Shown here in pieces: positions 50,487 to 60,172 of a stretch of DNA of 64,000 nucleotides. Numbering within the stretch: the first letter of the stretch is position 1; each line of letters opens with the position of its first letter. The stretch is taken from the NCBI GenBank assembly GCA_900104855.1, contig FNSS01000002.1, positions 310,001 to 374,000 on the forward strand, read 5' to 3'. This DNA is from Rhizobiales bacterium GAS188 (GTDB lineage: Bacteria; Pseudomonadota; Alphaproteobacteria; Rhizobiales; Beijerinckiaceae). The notes under the pieces were generated by a model. That model was not told the DNA's origin, made no database searches, and saw only the letters and a list, made by a program, of their open reading frames with translations. A program made the position numbers and the translations under genes.

Positions 50487-53477
50487 TTGCGCATCGTTTT
50501 CTTCTCTCATTACTACCCTCCGGAGGTCAATGCGCCGGCGTCGCGGACCTCGGAGCATTGCTGCCGTTGGGCGCGGGCCGGCCATGAAGTTACAGTCATC
50601 ACATGCGCTCCGAACCACCCGAGCGGCAAAGTCTACGCGGGGTACAAGAACCATCTCTACCAGATGGAAATGGACGATGGTGTGCGAGTGATCCGTCTTT
50701 GGACATTCATGGCGGCCAACGAGAGATTTCTGGGGCGCACGTTAAATTACGCTTCTTATCTCGTCGCGGTAACGCTGGCGCTTCCCCGACTCCCCGCGGC
50801 CGACGTGGTGGTCTCGACATCTCCACAGTTCTTCTGCGGCCTTGCCGGACTTGTGGCGCGCAGCCTCAAGAGATCGCCATGGGTGCTCGAGATCAGGGAT
50901 TTGTGGCCGGAAAGCATCGTGACAGTCGGCGCGATGCGAAAAGGGCTCGCCGTGCGCGTTCTCGAATGGCTCGAACACCTGGCCTATCGCCACGCCGACA
51001 GGATCGTGTCGGTGACAAACTCATTTGTTCCGCACATCGCAGAGCACTGCGATGACGAACGAAAGATCGTAGTTATCAAGAATGGGGTCGATCTCGGCCT
51101 CTTCAAGGAGCCCGAGCGGGCGGCTGACATCAAGCGTGAGCTGGGTCTCAATGGGCGGTTTGTGGCTGCCTATGTCGGAACGCACGGAATGGCGCATGGT
51201 CTCGATACGATCCTCGATGCAGCCGAACGATTGCGCGACAATCCACGAATAGCATTTCAGCTCGTCGGCGACGGTGCCGAACGCGCTCGACTCGCTCGTC
51301 TCAAAAGGGAGAGGGAGCTCGACAACGTTTTCATTCTCGGGCAACGGCCGAAGGCGGAGATGCCAGGCATTTGGGCGGCCACGGACGTAAGCCTCATCCT
51401 GTTGAGGCGCAGCGACGCGTTCAAGAAAGTGATTCCGTCCAAGATGTTCGAGGCGATGGCTATGCGTCGGCCAATCATCCTGGGTGTGGAGGGCGAGGCT
51501 CGCGAGCTGCTCAAAAACGCCGACGCTGGCATCGCCATCGCGCCCGAAAGCGCCGAAGAGCTCGCCGCCGCGGTCTTGCTTCTTGCCGAGAACCCGGATC
51601 TTGCTGCGCGTTACGGTGACAATGGCGCGAGCCACGTGCGTCAACATTATGATCGCACCAAGCTCGCTGACCGGTACCTCGAAATTCTCACAGAGACGGC
51701 GGCAATGGGCCGCGACCGACGCTCTGCAGTGCCTGGCGATGGTCGTCAGTCAGCATGCGGAGCCATAGGGGCCAACGCAATGCATCGCGCCGCGCGCGCC
51801 TTCGCGTTCGGCCGTCACATCCCGCCGACCAAGCTCGCGCGCCGGCTGGAGCTCGCCTTGCGGCGCTCGATTCGCGATCGTTTTCGCATGAGCGCTCTGA
51901 CACCGTCCTATGCGATGGCGCGGCCAGCTGCGCCACCTCAGCAGCTGTTCGAGGCGAGGCGCGGGCATCTACAGGTTATGGGCGCACTCAAGCGGTTTAC
52001 TTTCCTTGGCCGCACCGAAGAAGTCGCGGGGTCCAAGATCGACTGGGCCACCCCGGGCCCGGGCCCGGAGCATCAGCTCTGGCGCATGAACCTTCATTAC
52101 ATGGAATATCTGGAAGAAAGCCCGGACGATATGTGGGCCGAGCTCGTCGCCGATTGGATAGAGAACAATCCGCCTTCGCGCCGCGGGGCTTGGAAGGACA
52201 GCTGGAACAGCTATGCGATCTCCATCCGTACACTCGTGTGGATGCAGGAACTGGCGCGCCGGCGTGATCGGCTGAGACCGAGCGCGGTAGCGATGGTGGA
52301 GGCCAGCCTCATCGAGCAGCTTTCGTTCCTCGAACGCAATCTCGAGACCGACCTGGGTGGCAACCACCTCATCAAGAACATCAAGGCTCTGATTTGGGCC
52401 TCGGCATATTTCACGGGAGGGCCGACGCGTCGCTGGCGCGACAAAGGCCTCGCCTTGCTTCGCGCGGCACTCGGCGAGCAGATCCTTGGTGACGGGGTGC
52501 ACTACGAGCGCTCACCCTCCTACCATTGTCAGGTGTTCGCGGATCTTCTCGAATGCCGCCACATGTTGGGCCACGATCCATTCGGAGGCGTGCTTGATAA
52601 GGCGCTCGAGCGGATGGCGCAGGCCATTGCCGATCTCTCCCACCCCGATGGTCGCGTCGCGCTGTTCAACGATGCCGGCCTGGACATGGCGCGTGCGCCC
52701 GGGGAATGTCTCGACGCCTACGCGCAACTGTTCGGCGTGCGTCCGGCTGCCCGATATGCTTTTGCATTCGGCGATGCCGGCTACTTTGGAATGCGAGCTG
52801 GTGACACCTACCTGATCGCTGACTGCGGGCGCATCGCGCCGGATGATCTCGTTGCGCATGGCCATGGTGATGTTCTCAGCTTTGAGATGTCGGTGGCGGG
52901 CGAGCGGATCATCGTCGATCAGGGCGTCTTTGAGTATGTTGCCGGCCGGCGCCGCCAGCAGTCACGGTCTGCAGCAAGCCATAACACGCTTTCATTCGAT
53001 GGTGCCGATCAGGCTGATTTCTTCGGTTCATTCCGATGCGGACGCAGGCCCAAAGCAAAGGTGCTTCATTATCAGCAGAGAGCCCAAGGTTTCGTACTCG
53101 AGGGCACGCATGACGGTTTCGCATCGCTGCGGGGCTCGCCGCGACACGTGCGCCGCTTCGTGGCTGGGCCACACCATATCGAGATCCGTGACCGTATCGA
53201 GGGCGATGCGACGCGAAGCGCCTCGATTGGATTTCTGCTGCATCCCAACGTGAAGGTGGAGACCGAGGGACCGGTGACGCGGCTCCAGCGCGAGAATGCT
53301 ACGCTTACGCTCACATGCAGCCGCCCGCTCGCCCTCGAGGAAGCCGTATGGTGGCCGGACATGGGTTGCGAAATTGCGACCCGGCGCTTGGTGTCGAGCC
53401 TTGCGGCGGGCGAGCGCGATGTCATTTCGACGATCGAGGTGCAAAGCACGGAAGGCGGCGCGGTGCGCGATCGGTGA
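50487..53477 (+). CDS. Fusion of GT4 glycosyltransferase and heparinase II/III-like polysaccharide lyase
   Basis: This 996-residue protein has two enzymes. Residues about 1-410 are a WcaI-like GT4 glycosyltransferase: FFSHYYPPEVNAPASRT, WVLEIRDLWPESI, VIKNGVDLGLF, and IPSKMFEAMAMRRPIILGVEG near the nucleotide site. Residues about 432-996 are a heparinase II/III family protein: WRMNLHYMEYLEES, NHLIKNIKALIWASAY, GDGVHYERSPSYHCQV, AHGHGDVLSFEM and SRSAASHNTLSFDG. The join (RDRRSAVPGDGRQSAC) is a linker of about 30 residues. Usually these are adjacent separate genes, so a lost stop or a true fusion is possible. The GTGA overlap at 53474 couples it to the next gene. Confidence 0.9.
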   Translation: MRIVFFSHYYPPEVNAPASRTSEHCCRWARAGHEVTVITCAPNHPSGKVYAGYKNHLYQMEMDDGVRVIRLWTFMAANERFLGRTLNYASYLVAVTLALPRLPAADVVVSTSPQFFCGLAGLVARSLKRSPWVLEIRDLWPESIVTVGAMRKGLAVRVLEWLEHLAYRHADRIVSVTNSFVPHIAEHCDDERKIVVIKNGVDLGLFKEPERAADIKRELGLNGRFVAAYVGTHGMAHGLDTILDAAERLRDNPRIAFQLVGDGAERARLARLKRERELDNVFILGQRPKAEMPGIWAATDVSLILLRRSDAFKKVIPSKMFEAMAMRRPIILGVEGEARELLKNADAGIAIAPESAEELAAAVLLLAENPDLAARYGDNGASHVRQHYDRTKLADRYLEILTETAAMGRDRRSAVPGDGRQSACGAIGANAMHRAARAFAFGRHIPPTKLARRLELALRRSIRDRFRMSALTPSYAMARPAAPPQQLFEARRGHLQVMGALKRFTFLGRTEEVAGSKIDWATPGPGPEHQLWRMNLHYMEYLEESPDDMWAELVADWIENNPPSRRGAWKDSWNSYAISIRTLVWMQELARRRDRLRPSAVAMVEASLIEQLSFLERNLETDLGGNHLIKNIKALIWASAYFTGGPTRRWRDKGLALLRAALGEQILGDGVHYERSPSYHCQVFADLLECRHMLGHDPFGGVLDKALERMAQAIADLSHPDGRVALFNDAGLDMARAPGECLDAYAQLFGVRPAARYAFAFGDAGYFGMRAGDTYLIADCGRIAPDDLVAHGHGDVLSFEMSVAGERIIVDQGVFEYVAGRRRQQSRSAASHNTLSFDGADQADFFGSFRCGRRPKAKVLHYQQRAQGFVLEGTHDGFASLRGSPRHVRRFVAGPHHIEIRDRIEGDATRSASIGFLLHPNVKVETEGPVTRLQRENATLTLTCSRPLALEEAVWWPDMGCEIATRRLVSSLAAGERDVISTIEVQSTEGGAVRDR

Positions 53478-55603
53478 AGCAAGTCGAGCAAAATTACCGA
53501 AGCGGGCGGCTCAGCGTGGCTGAGGTGCCGGCGCCGCGCTCGGGCGATGGCAGCCTGCTCGTTGCAACGCGCGTATCGTTGATCAGCGCAGGCACCGAGC
53601 GCCAACTCGTTAGCCTCGCCAAGGCCTCGCTCGCCGGCAAGGCAATGGCGCGGCCCGACCTTGTTCGTCGCGTCATGCGCAACGTGAGTCGCGATGGGCT
53701 GATGCCTACGATCGAGAAAGTGTTCGCAAAGCTCGATACGCCGATCCCGTTAGGCTACAGCCTCGCCGGCGAAGTTTTGGAAGTTGGCTGTCGCGTGCAG
53801 GGTATTGCGGTTGGCGACAGAGTCGCGTGTGCCGGAGCGGCGTTCGCCAACCACGCCGAGATCAATGCGGTGCCGAAACACCTTAGCGTAACCATTCCGG
53901 CGGGCGTCAACGATGAGGATGCGAGCTTCGTGACGCTTGGGGCCATCGCGCTCCAGGGCGTCCGGCTTGCTGCGCCGACGCTCGGCGAGCGGGTCCTCGT
54001 CATGGGTCTCGGGCTTATCGGCCTGCTAACAGTCCAGCTCCTCAAGGCCAATGGCTGCCGAGTGCTGGGCGTTGACCCAAACGTCGAGCGCGCATTATTG
54101 GCGCAGCAGCTTGGCGCCGACATGGCCGTAAGCCACGGACTTGCGGAGGCGGTGTCCGGCTTCACCGGTGGTCATGGTGCCGATGCTGTGATCATCACCG
54201 CCTCCTCGAAATCGAGCGAGCCTATCAACCTCGCTGCCGAGATGAGCCGCCCGAAAGGCCGCATCGTGGTGGTCGGCATGGTCGGCATGACGATTGATCG
54301 CGAGCCCTTCTATAAACGCGAGCTCGAACTCAAGTTGTCCCTGTCGTACGGACCGGGACGGCACGATCCCGAATACGAGCTTGCGGGCCACGACTACCCG
54401 CTGCCCTATGTGCGCTGGACGGAGCAGCGCAATATGCAGGCCTTCCTAGATCTTGTCGCCGACGGAAAGGTAACGCCGAAGGCGCTCGTCACGCATCGCT
54501 TCGAGATCGGCAACGCCGAAGCCGCTTATGCGCTGATGGAGAGCGGAGTTCCCTATTTGGCCATCCTGCTCACTTATCCGGAAGATGGTGCGCGGGCCAT
54601 GCAAAGGACCGTCCGGCGCGCAGCGTCGCCAGCCAAGGTATCCAATGCCAACCGGGTGGCCTTCATCGGTCTCGGCAATTATGCCAAGGGTGTTCTGCTT
54701 CCAGCTTTGCGCAAGGCGGGCAACGTCACCCTGACCACCGTGGTGACCTCGACCGGCATCAGCGCGGGTCACGCGCGCGAGAAGTTCGGCTTCACGACAG
54801 CTTCCACCGACCCTTTTGTAGCGTTACGCGACGGTGAAGCGGATGCCATATTCATCGCCACGCGACACGACAGTCATTCCAAGTATACGGCTCAAGCCCT
54901 CGCGGCGGGCAAGCATGTCTTCTGCGAAAAGCCGCTTGCGATCGACGCCGATGGCCTCAAGGAAGTTGTTGCGGCTGCGCAGGCGACAAGTGGCGTCCTT
55001 ACCGTCGGCTTCAACCGTCGCTTCGCCCCGCTGCTCGTCAAGGCTAAAGCGGCGCTCGAACCCCGCAACGGTCCGCTTGTCATGCTCTATCGCGTCAACG
55101 CGGGCGCCATTCCCGCCGACAGCTGGATCCAGCGTGAGGAGGGTGGCGGACGCATCGTCGGCGAGGTGTGCCACTTCGTCGATGCGCTCTGCTTCCTGGC
55201 TGGCAGCCTTCCGGTGGAAGCACACGCGATCACCGCACGTAGCCACGGCGATGCAGTCTCCATCCTTTTGCGCTTCGGTGATGGCTCGACCGGCACCATT
55301 GTCTATTCTTCGCTCGGCGACCCAAGTGTGTCGAAGGAATACATCGAGGTGTTCGCGAATGGTCGGATCGTGCAGATCGATGATTTTCGACGCGTCGTCG
55401 CAACATCACATGGGAAGTGCAGGATCACCAAGGGTGCGCAGGATAAGGGCCAGAACAGCCTCGTCTCGGCCTTCCTCGCCGCAACGCGTGGGCAACGCGA
55501 AGCACCGATCCCGTTCGAGGATCTCGTGGCGGTGACAGAGACGACATTCGCGATCAAGGAGTCACTGCGTGTCGGTGGACCTGCTCAGGCCAAAACACAT
55601 TGA
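53474..55603 (+). CDS. Bi-domain oxidoreductase (zinc-type dehydrogenase plus Gfo/Idh/MocA)
   Basis: The 709-residue protein starts at a GTG overlapping the previous stop. Residues about 1-370 are a medium-chain dehydrogenase-like domain (PLGYSLAGEVLEVGCRV, GERVLVMGLGLIGLLTVQLL, GRIVVVGMVGMTID). Residues about 390-709 are a Gfo/Idh/MocA domain (NRVAFIGLGNYAKGVLLPAL, AAGKHVFCEKPLAIDADGL). Both bind NAD(P). This fusion is recurrent next to heparinase-type genes in polysaccharide loci; its reaction has not been settled to my knowledge. An oxidation/reduction step on an NDP-sugar or lipid-linked sugar is a reasonable guess. Confidence 0.9.
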   Translation: MKQVEQNYRSGRLSVAEVPAPRSGDGSLLVATRVSLISAGTERQLVSLAKASLAGKAMARPDLVRRVMRNVSRDGLMPTIEKVFAKLDTPIPLGYSLAGEVLEVGCRVQGIAVGDRVACAGAAFANHAEINAVPKHLSVTIPAGVNDEDASFVTLGAIALQGVRLAAPTLGERVLVMGLGLIGLLTVQLLKANGCRVLGVDPNVERALLAQQLGADMAVSHGLAEAVSGFTGGHGADAVIITASSKSSEPINLAAEMSRPKGRIVVVGMVGMTIDREPFYKRELELKLSLSYGPGRHDPEYELAGHDYPLPYVRWTEQRNMQAFLDLVADGKVTPKALVTHRFEIGNAEAAYALMESGVPYLAILLTYPEDGARAMQRTVRRAASPAKVSNANRVAFIGLGNYAKGVLLPALRKAGNVTLTTVVTSTGISAGHAREKFGFTTASTDPFVALRDGEADAIFIATRHDSHSKYTAQALAAGKHVFCEKPLAIDADGLKEVVAAAQATSGVLTVGFNRRFAPLLVKAKAALEPRNGPLVMLYRVNAGAIPADSWIQREEGGGRIVGEVCHFVDALCFLAGSLPVEAHAITARSHGDAVSILLRFGDGSTGTIVYSSLGDPSVSKEYIEVFANGRIVQIDDFRRVVATSHGKCRITKGAQDKGQNSLVSAFLAATRGQREAPIPFEDLVAVTETTFAIKESLRVGGPAQAKTH

Positions 55604-55696
55604 CCATCGCCGACAATTGCGCGTGATCAGCGCTCTGTGTTCCGAGTCACAAGGACGCCCTCAGGACGAGGTGGTACACGCTTGACGAGTGGCTGT

Positions 55697-56641
55697 ATGA
55701 AGACTGTCGATGCCGCCGCCGCAGACAAGGCGCACTTATCGATCACCGTGATCATTCTCACCTTCAATGAGGAGATCCATATCGAGCGATGCATCGCATG
55801 CATCATGCCGCTCGCGGAGCGGATCATCATCGTGGACAGTTTCTCAACTGATCGGACCATCGAGATCGCCCGGAAGATGGGTGCGGAGGTCGTACAGCGG
55901 GCCTTCAAGCATCAGGCCGACCAGTTCCAGTGGGCGCAGGAAAACTGCAATATCGCCACGGATTGGGTCTTGCGCCTCGACGCCGATGAATATCTCGAGG
56001 CCCCGCTGATCAGCGCGATCCGCAGCGGTGCCACGCTGTGGCGCAGCGACGTCGCTGCCGTCAATTTCAGGCTGAAGGTGATTTTTCGCGAGAGGTGGAT
56101 CCGATTCGGCGGCTATTATTCAACCATCCTTACCCGTATGTGGCGAACGGGCGCTGGCATTTATGAGCAACGCTGGATGGACGAGAAGGTCGTCATCACG
56201 CATGGCCGCATTCTCGAATTGCGCGGCGGAGATCTGGTCGATCACAATCTTCAGGATATCGACTGGTGGACGGCCAAGCACAATCGCTATGCAACGCGCC
56301 AAATGGTCGACTTCATTAACCGGGAGTACGAGCTCTACTCGATCGACGAAGGCGTGGATACCAAGGCGCACGCCCAGGCGCGATGGAAGAGGTTCCTGCG
56401 CAACAGGATTTTTGCCCGCGCGCCGATATATATCCGTAGCGTCCTTTATTTTATCTACCGATATCTGCTGCGCGGAGGGTTTCTCGACGGAAAGCAGGGC
56501 TTCGTCTGGCATTTTCTGCAAGGTTTCTGGTTCTTCGTGCTGACCGACGCGAAGATCGACGAAGCGCGCAGTTTCATCCGGAGAAACGGACGCGACGCTT
56601 TCCGCGAGCGGCTGCGCACGCATTACAAAATCGAGATCTGA
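55697..56641 (+). CDS. GT2 family glycosyltransferase (first copy)
   Basis: This is a 314-residue GT-A transferase. LSITVIILTFNEEIHIERCI is the nucleotide-binding strand, VDSFSTDRTIEIARKMG the next, and WVLRLDADEYLEAPL contains the DxD-like metal site (LDADE). The C-terminal half (RYATRQMVDFINREYE, WHFLQGFWFFVLTDAK) carries a membrane-associated helix. The start at 55697 matches that of the second copy at 57207. The first 270 bases of the two genes are almost identical, while the rest has diverged. Confidence 0.9.
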   Translation: MKTVDAAAADKAHLSITVIILTFNEEIHIERCIACIMPLAERIIIVDSFSTDRTIEIARKMGAEVVQRAFKHQADQFQWAQENCNIATDWVLRLDADEYLEAPLISAIRSGATLWRSDVAAVNFRLKVIFRERWIRFGGYYSTILTRMWRTGAGIYEQRWMDEKVVITHGRILELRGGDLVDHNLQDIDWWTAKHNRYATRQMVDFINREYELYSIDEGVDTKAHAQARWKRFLRNRIFARAPIYIRSVLYFIYRYLLRGGFLDGKQGFVWHFLQGFWFFVLTDAKIDEARSFIRRNGRDAFRERLRTHYKIEI

Positions 56642-56642
56642 C

Positions 56643-57150
56643 GTGATACAGTCACCAATAGCGCAGGAAACGGTTCGCCCGGCCAGAGGGACGGCAGGCG
56701 CGCGGCCGGTCATCCTGGCCTTCCCGAGTGCCTATTGGCCCGGCAACGAGTCGAGCGGCGCAATCCAGATCCTTAAGGCGCTCGCGGCCTTTTTGCGCGT
56801 CACGTACGGGTTCCGCCTCGTGGCGCGACCGGCCCTCGGAGCGCACGAGCCGCCTTGTCCAAACTCGGAGCGCACGGCCCCCCTTGTCCAAACCGGGCCT
56901 TTGGCCGATCTCGGCTTTGCCAGGGCGCGCTATTGTACGGCAGGGTCCGTGGCGCGGCGGGTTTGCGCCAAATCCGGCGCGACGCGCCGGATCGGCTGCA
57001 GTCGATGAACGGCTTTTTCGACCCAGAACTCGCCATTCCCGCCCTGATGATGCGGAGTCTCGGGCAAGATCCCCAAGACACTGGCGTTGCTCTCGCAGCG
57101 CGGGCGCCACCAGTCCGCGCCGCCATGCCCTGGGCGCAACGCTCGATGTT
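56643..57150 (+). pseudogene. GT4 glycosyltransferase, truncated and frameshifted
   Basis: The start resembles the intact gene at 60169: RPVILAFPSAYWPGNESSGA here against RPVILVLLGAFWPGHEATGP there. A short duplicated stretch follows (GCGCACG...CTTGTCCAAAC occurs twice near 56840-56895). The frame then changes, and MNGFFDPELAIPALMMRSLG matches MNGFFDREFTIPALVLRRRG in the intact copy. Similarity ends at about 57100, so the catalytic C-terminal domain is missing. It lies between the two GT2 copies and is probably the debris of a block duplication. Confidence 0.75.
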
Positions 57151-57206
57151 CCGAGGCAGAAAGTGCGCCGACAGGATAAGCTGGTACACGCGTGACGAGC
57201 AGCTGT

Positions 57207-58190
57207 ATGAAAACCTTTGATGCCATCGCTGCCGACAAGGCGCATTTGTCGATCACCGTGATCATTCTCACCTTCAACGAGGAGATCCATATCGAGCGAT
57301 GCATCGCAAGCATCGTGTCGCTCGCAGAGCGGATCATCGTCGTGGACAGTTTCTCGACTGATCGGGCCGTCGAGATCGCCCGGAAGATGGGTGCGGAGGT
57401 CGTGCAGCGGGCCTTCAAGCATCAGGCCGACCAGTTCCAGTGGGCGCTCAACAATTGCGATGTCGGCACGGAGTGGGTTCTGCGACTCGACGCAGACGAA
57501 TATCTCGAAGCCCCGCTCGTCGAGGAAATCTTTGCTCGCTTGCCCACGCTCCCGGAAATGATTACTGGAATAGAATTCAAGCGCAAATTTTATTTCATGG
57601 GACGCTGGATACGATGGGGCGGCTATTATCCGATCATCCTGACACGGCTTTGGCGCACTGGCCTCGCTTCGGTAGAGCAACGATGGATGGACGAACATGT
57701 CGTTCTCCATCAAGGGAGCTCTATACTGTTTGCCAAGGGTGACATCGTTGACGAAAACCTGCACGGGATTGACGCATGGTTGGCCAAGCACAATCGCTAT
57801 GCAACGCGGCAGATGGTGGACCATATCAACCTCGAGCACAAACTTTTCGAAAGTGAGGGAGGTATCGGTCTGGGGGGACACGCGCAGGCCCGCAAGAATT
57901 TCCTTCGAAACACCGTATTTGGACGTTCGCCCCTCTACATAAGAAGCTGCATGTATTATGCGTATCGCATGTTTTTCAGACTAGGCTTTCTGGATGGGTT
58001 TCCGGGACTAGTATATCACACGCTTCATGGACTTTGCTATTACCTCCTGATCGACGCCAAGATCTCCGAGGCACGCCAATTTATCAGCGAGCATGGGCTC
58101 GAAGCGTTTCGAGCGCATCTCGCCAGGGTTCACAAGATCGATTTGAAGGAGGTCAGCTCGGTTGCTACTGGAAGTCAGATACTGTCGTAG
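57207..58190 (+). CDS. GT2 family glycosyltransferase (second copy)
   Basis: This is a 327-residue GT-A transferase paralogous to 55697-56641. It shares ITVIILTFNEEIHIERCIAS, VDSFSTDRAVEIARKMGAEV and LRLDADEYLEAPLVEEI. It then diverges (IEFKRKFYFMGRWIRWGGYY, ISEHGLEAFRAHLARVHK). The ATG at 57207 is at the position equivalent to the first copy, and the 25 bases upstream are also similar. An IS630-type element begins eight bases after its stop. Confidence 0.9.
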   Translation: MKTFDAIAADKAHLSITVIILTFNEEIHIERCIASIVSLAERIIVVDSFSTDRAVEIARKMGAEVVQRAFKHQADQFQWALNNCDVGTEWVLRLDADEYLEAPLVEEIFARLPTLPEMITGIEFKRKFYFMGRWIRWGGYYPIILTRLWRTGLASVEQRWMDEHVVLHQGSSILFAKGDIVDENLHGIDAWLAKHNRYATRQMVDHINLEHKLFESEGGIGLGGHAQARKNFLRNTVFGRSPLYIRSCMYYAYRMFFRLGFLDGFPGLVYHTLHGLCYYLLIDAKISEARQFISEHGLEAFRAHLARVHKIDLKEVSSVATGSQILS

Positions 58191-58197
58191 AGGGGCG

Positions 58198-59280
58198 CTA
58201 GTGGATTGCCTCCAACGCTTGCTTCCCTCGGTTGACGGCTGCGAGAACGCGATCTGGATCTGCGGTCCAGACGAAGGGCTTGGGGTCAGAATTGGTCTCG
58301 TCGATGAAACGGTTGATGGCGGCCTGGAGATCGACGAGGGAGTGGAAGACACCGCGCTTGAGACGCCGCTTGGTGAGCTTGGCGAAGAACCCTTCGACGG
58401 CGTTCAGCCAGGACGCCGAAGTCGGCGTGAAGTGGAACGTCCAACGCGGATGGTTGGCGAGTCAGGTTCGTACCTTCGGGTGCTTGTGAGTGGCATAGTT
58501 GTTGACGATAGCGTGGATCAGCTTGCCGGCGGGCACCTGCGTTTCGATGGTGTTAAGGAAGCGGATGAACTCCTGATGGCGATGGCGCTGCATTTTGCGG
58601 CCGATGACTGTGCCGTCGAGCATATTGAGGGCGGCGAACAATGTCATGGTGCCGTTGCGCTTGTAGTCGTGGGTCATGGTGCCGGCGCGGCCCTTCTTCA
58701 TGGGGAGTCCCGGCTGGGAACGGTCGAGAGCCTGGATCTGGCTCTTCTCATCGACCGAGAGCACGAGCGCATGGGCGGGCGGATCGACATAGAGGCCGAC
58801 GACGTCCTTGAGCTTGTCGGCGAACTTCGGGTCCTTGGAGAGCTTGAAGGTGCGGATACGATGCGGGGCCAGCTGATGGGCCTCCAGGATGCGCTGCACC
58901 GAGCGCAAGCTGATGCCCGCTGCCTTGGCCAGCATCCGGCCTGTCCAATGCGTCGTCTCACCGGGCGGCGGCCCGAGCACCAGATCGACGACCCGCTGCA
59001 CCGTCTCGGGCGGCAGTGGCTTTTTGCCAGGCAGCCTGGTCTTGTCGCGCCACAACCCGTCGACGCCCTCGGCCATGAAGCGTGCCTGCCATCTCCAGAC
59101 AACAGGCTTGGCCTTGCCCGATCGGCGCATGACCTCAGTGGTCCCGCAGCCGTCCGCAGTGGCCAGGATGATGCGGGCGCGCCAGACATGCTTCTGTGGA
59201 GCGCTGCGATCCGAGACAATCGCCTCAAGCGGGCGGCGATCCTCCCCAGTGACGTTGACGACGATGCCTGTTCTCATCAC
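58198..59280 (-). pseudogene. IS630-family transposase, nonsense mutant
   Basis: From 59280 the frame reads MMRTGIVVNVTGEDRR, a helix-turn-helix (TEVMRRSGKAKPVVWRW), LVLSVDEKSQIQALDRS with the first catalytic Asp, and IHAIVNNYATHKHPKVRT. It then meets TGA where relatives have TGG (Trp). The same frame continues past the stop: LANHPRWTFHFTPTSASWLN, then the third acidic residue in VEGFF, to a final stop at 58198. In addition the second catalytic Asp, normally VDNYATHKH, is Asn here. Both changes would abolish transposition. Confidence 0.88.
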
Positions 59281-59336
59281 CGGAGCTTGAACTGCTTCGG
59301 TCGATTTGGGAATCCTCAGAATGAATCAAACCACTA
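58199..59336 (-). mobile_element. IS630-family insertion sequence, inactivated
   Basis: The element is bounded by TA at 58199-58200 and 59335-59336, as expected for IS630 elements that duplicate TA. Its ends are imperfect inverted repeats: GTGGATTG at the left, and GTGGTTTG read inward from the right. It holds one transposase gene (minus), which is mutated. It separates the second GT2 gene from a methyltransferase whose 5' end is missing. Confidence 0.8.
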
Positions 59337-59349
59337 GCCGGGTATTCAG

Positions 59350-60172
59350 AGGCTGAAGGCGCAGGTGCGCGATCGTGGGGAGACCGACGCCTGTGGCACT
59401 CGGTACGGGGAGCAGTCCGATCGCTTGGAATGGTTCCGTGAGATCACGTGCCGACGTTGCGAGCTCGAACCGTATATCTCGGAATTTGCGCGGTTCGAGC
59501 AAGGCGCGGGGGAAGACTGTGCTTGAAATCGGGGTCGGTGCCGGCTCGGATTTCCTACAGTGGTGCCGCCATTGTGATTATGCAACTGGCATTGATCTGA
59601 CTGAAGTCGGGATCGCCTTGACCCGTGAGCGCCTTTGTCTGGAAGGCGTAGACGAGGAAGGGTACACCTTGTGTACCGCCGATGCTGAAGTTTTGCCTTT
59701 TCCCGACAACTCGTTCGATCGTCTACTCCTGGGGCGTGCTGCATCACACGCCGGACACTGCGCAGGCCTATCGCGAGGTTCTGCGCGTCCTGAAGCCGGG
59801 CAGCCAAATGCGAACCATGATTTACCACGTGCCCTCTTGGGCGGCGGCGATGCTCTATTTCATTCATGGACTGGCAAGGGGCCAGCTTACGCTCGGCCTA
59901 AGGGATGCTGTTCATTGGCATTTGGAGAGCCCGGGCACGAAGGCCTATACTGCGTGCGAAGCTCGTGACCTCGTGCAGGCATCGGGTTATAATGATGTTG
60001 ACGTCGCGACCAGGCTCGCGGTCCAGGTGATCTGCTCCTGACAAAACCAAGTCAAAAATACGAGCACTGGCCATTCAAGTTGGCGTGGCGACTTTGGCCT
60101 CGCCCCTTTATTCGGATGATGGGCAACCGGTTCGGTCTTTATCTACTGCTGATGGGGCGTAAGCCGGCGTGA
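59350..60172 (+). pseudogene. SAM-dependent methyltransferase, 5'-truncated and frameshifted
   Basis: Pieces in successive frames make a class I methyltransferase. LKAQVRDRGETDACGTRYGE and SDRLEWFREITCRRYELEPY come first. Next is KTVLEIGVGAGSDFLQW (the SAM-binding loop). After a further shift come VYSWGVLHHTPDTAQAYREV and LRVLKPGSQMRTMIYHV. In a last frame come TKPSQKYEHWPFKLAWRL and a stop at 60172. At least three shifts are needed. The 5' end lies about a dozen bases from the IS630 right boundary, so the insertion probably removed its start. The stop overlaps the GTG of the next gene. Confidence 0.8.

Noticed and set aside
58162-59337. 391-residue plus-strand frame across the IS630 element
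   Set aside because: It is antisense to the transposase and stays open only because of GC-skewed codon positions. The minus strand carries the recognisable DDE sequence.
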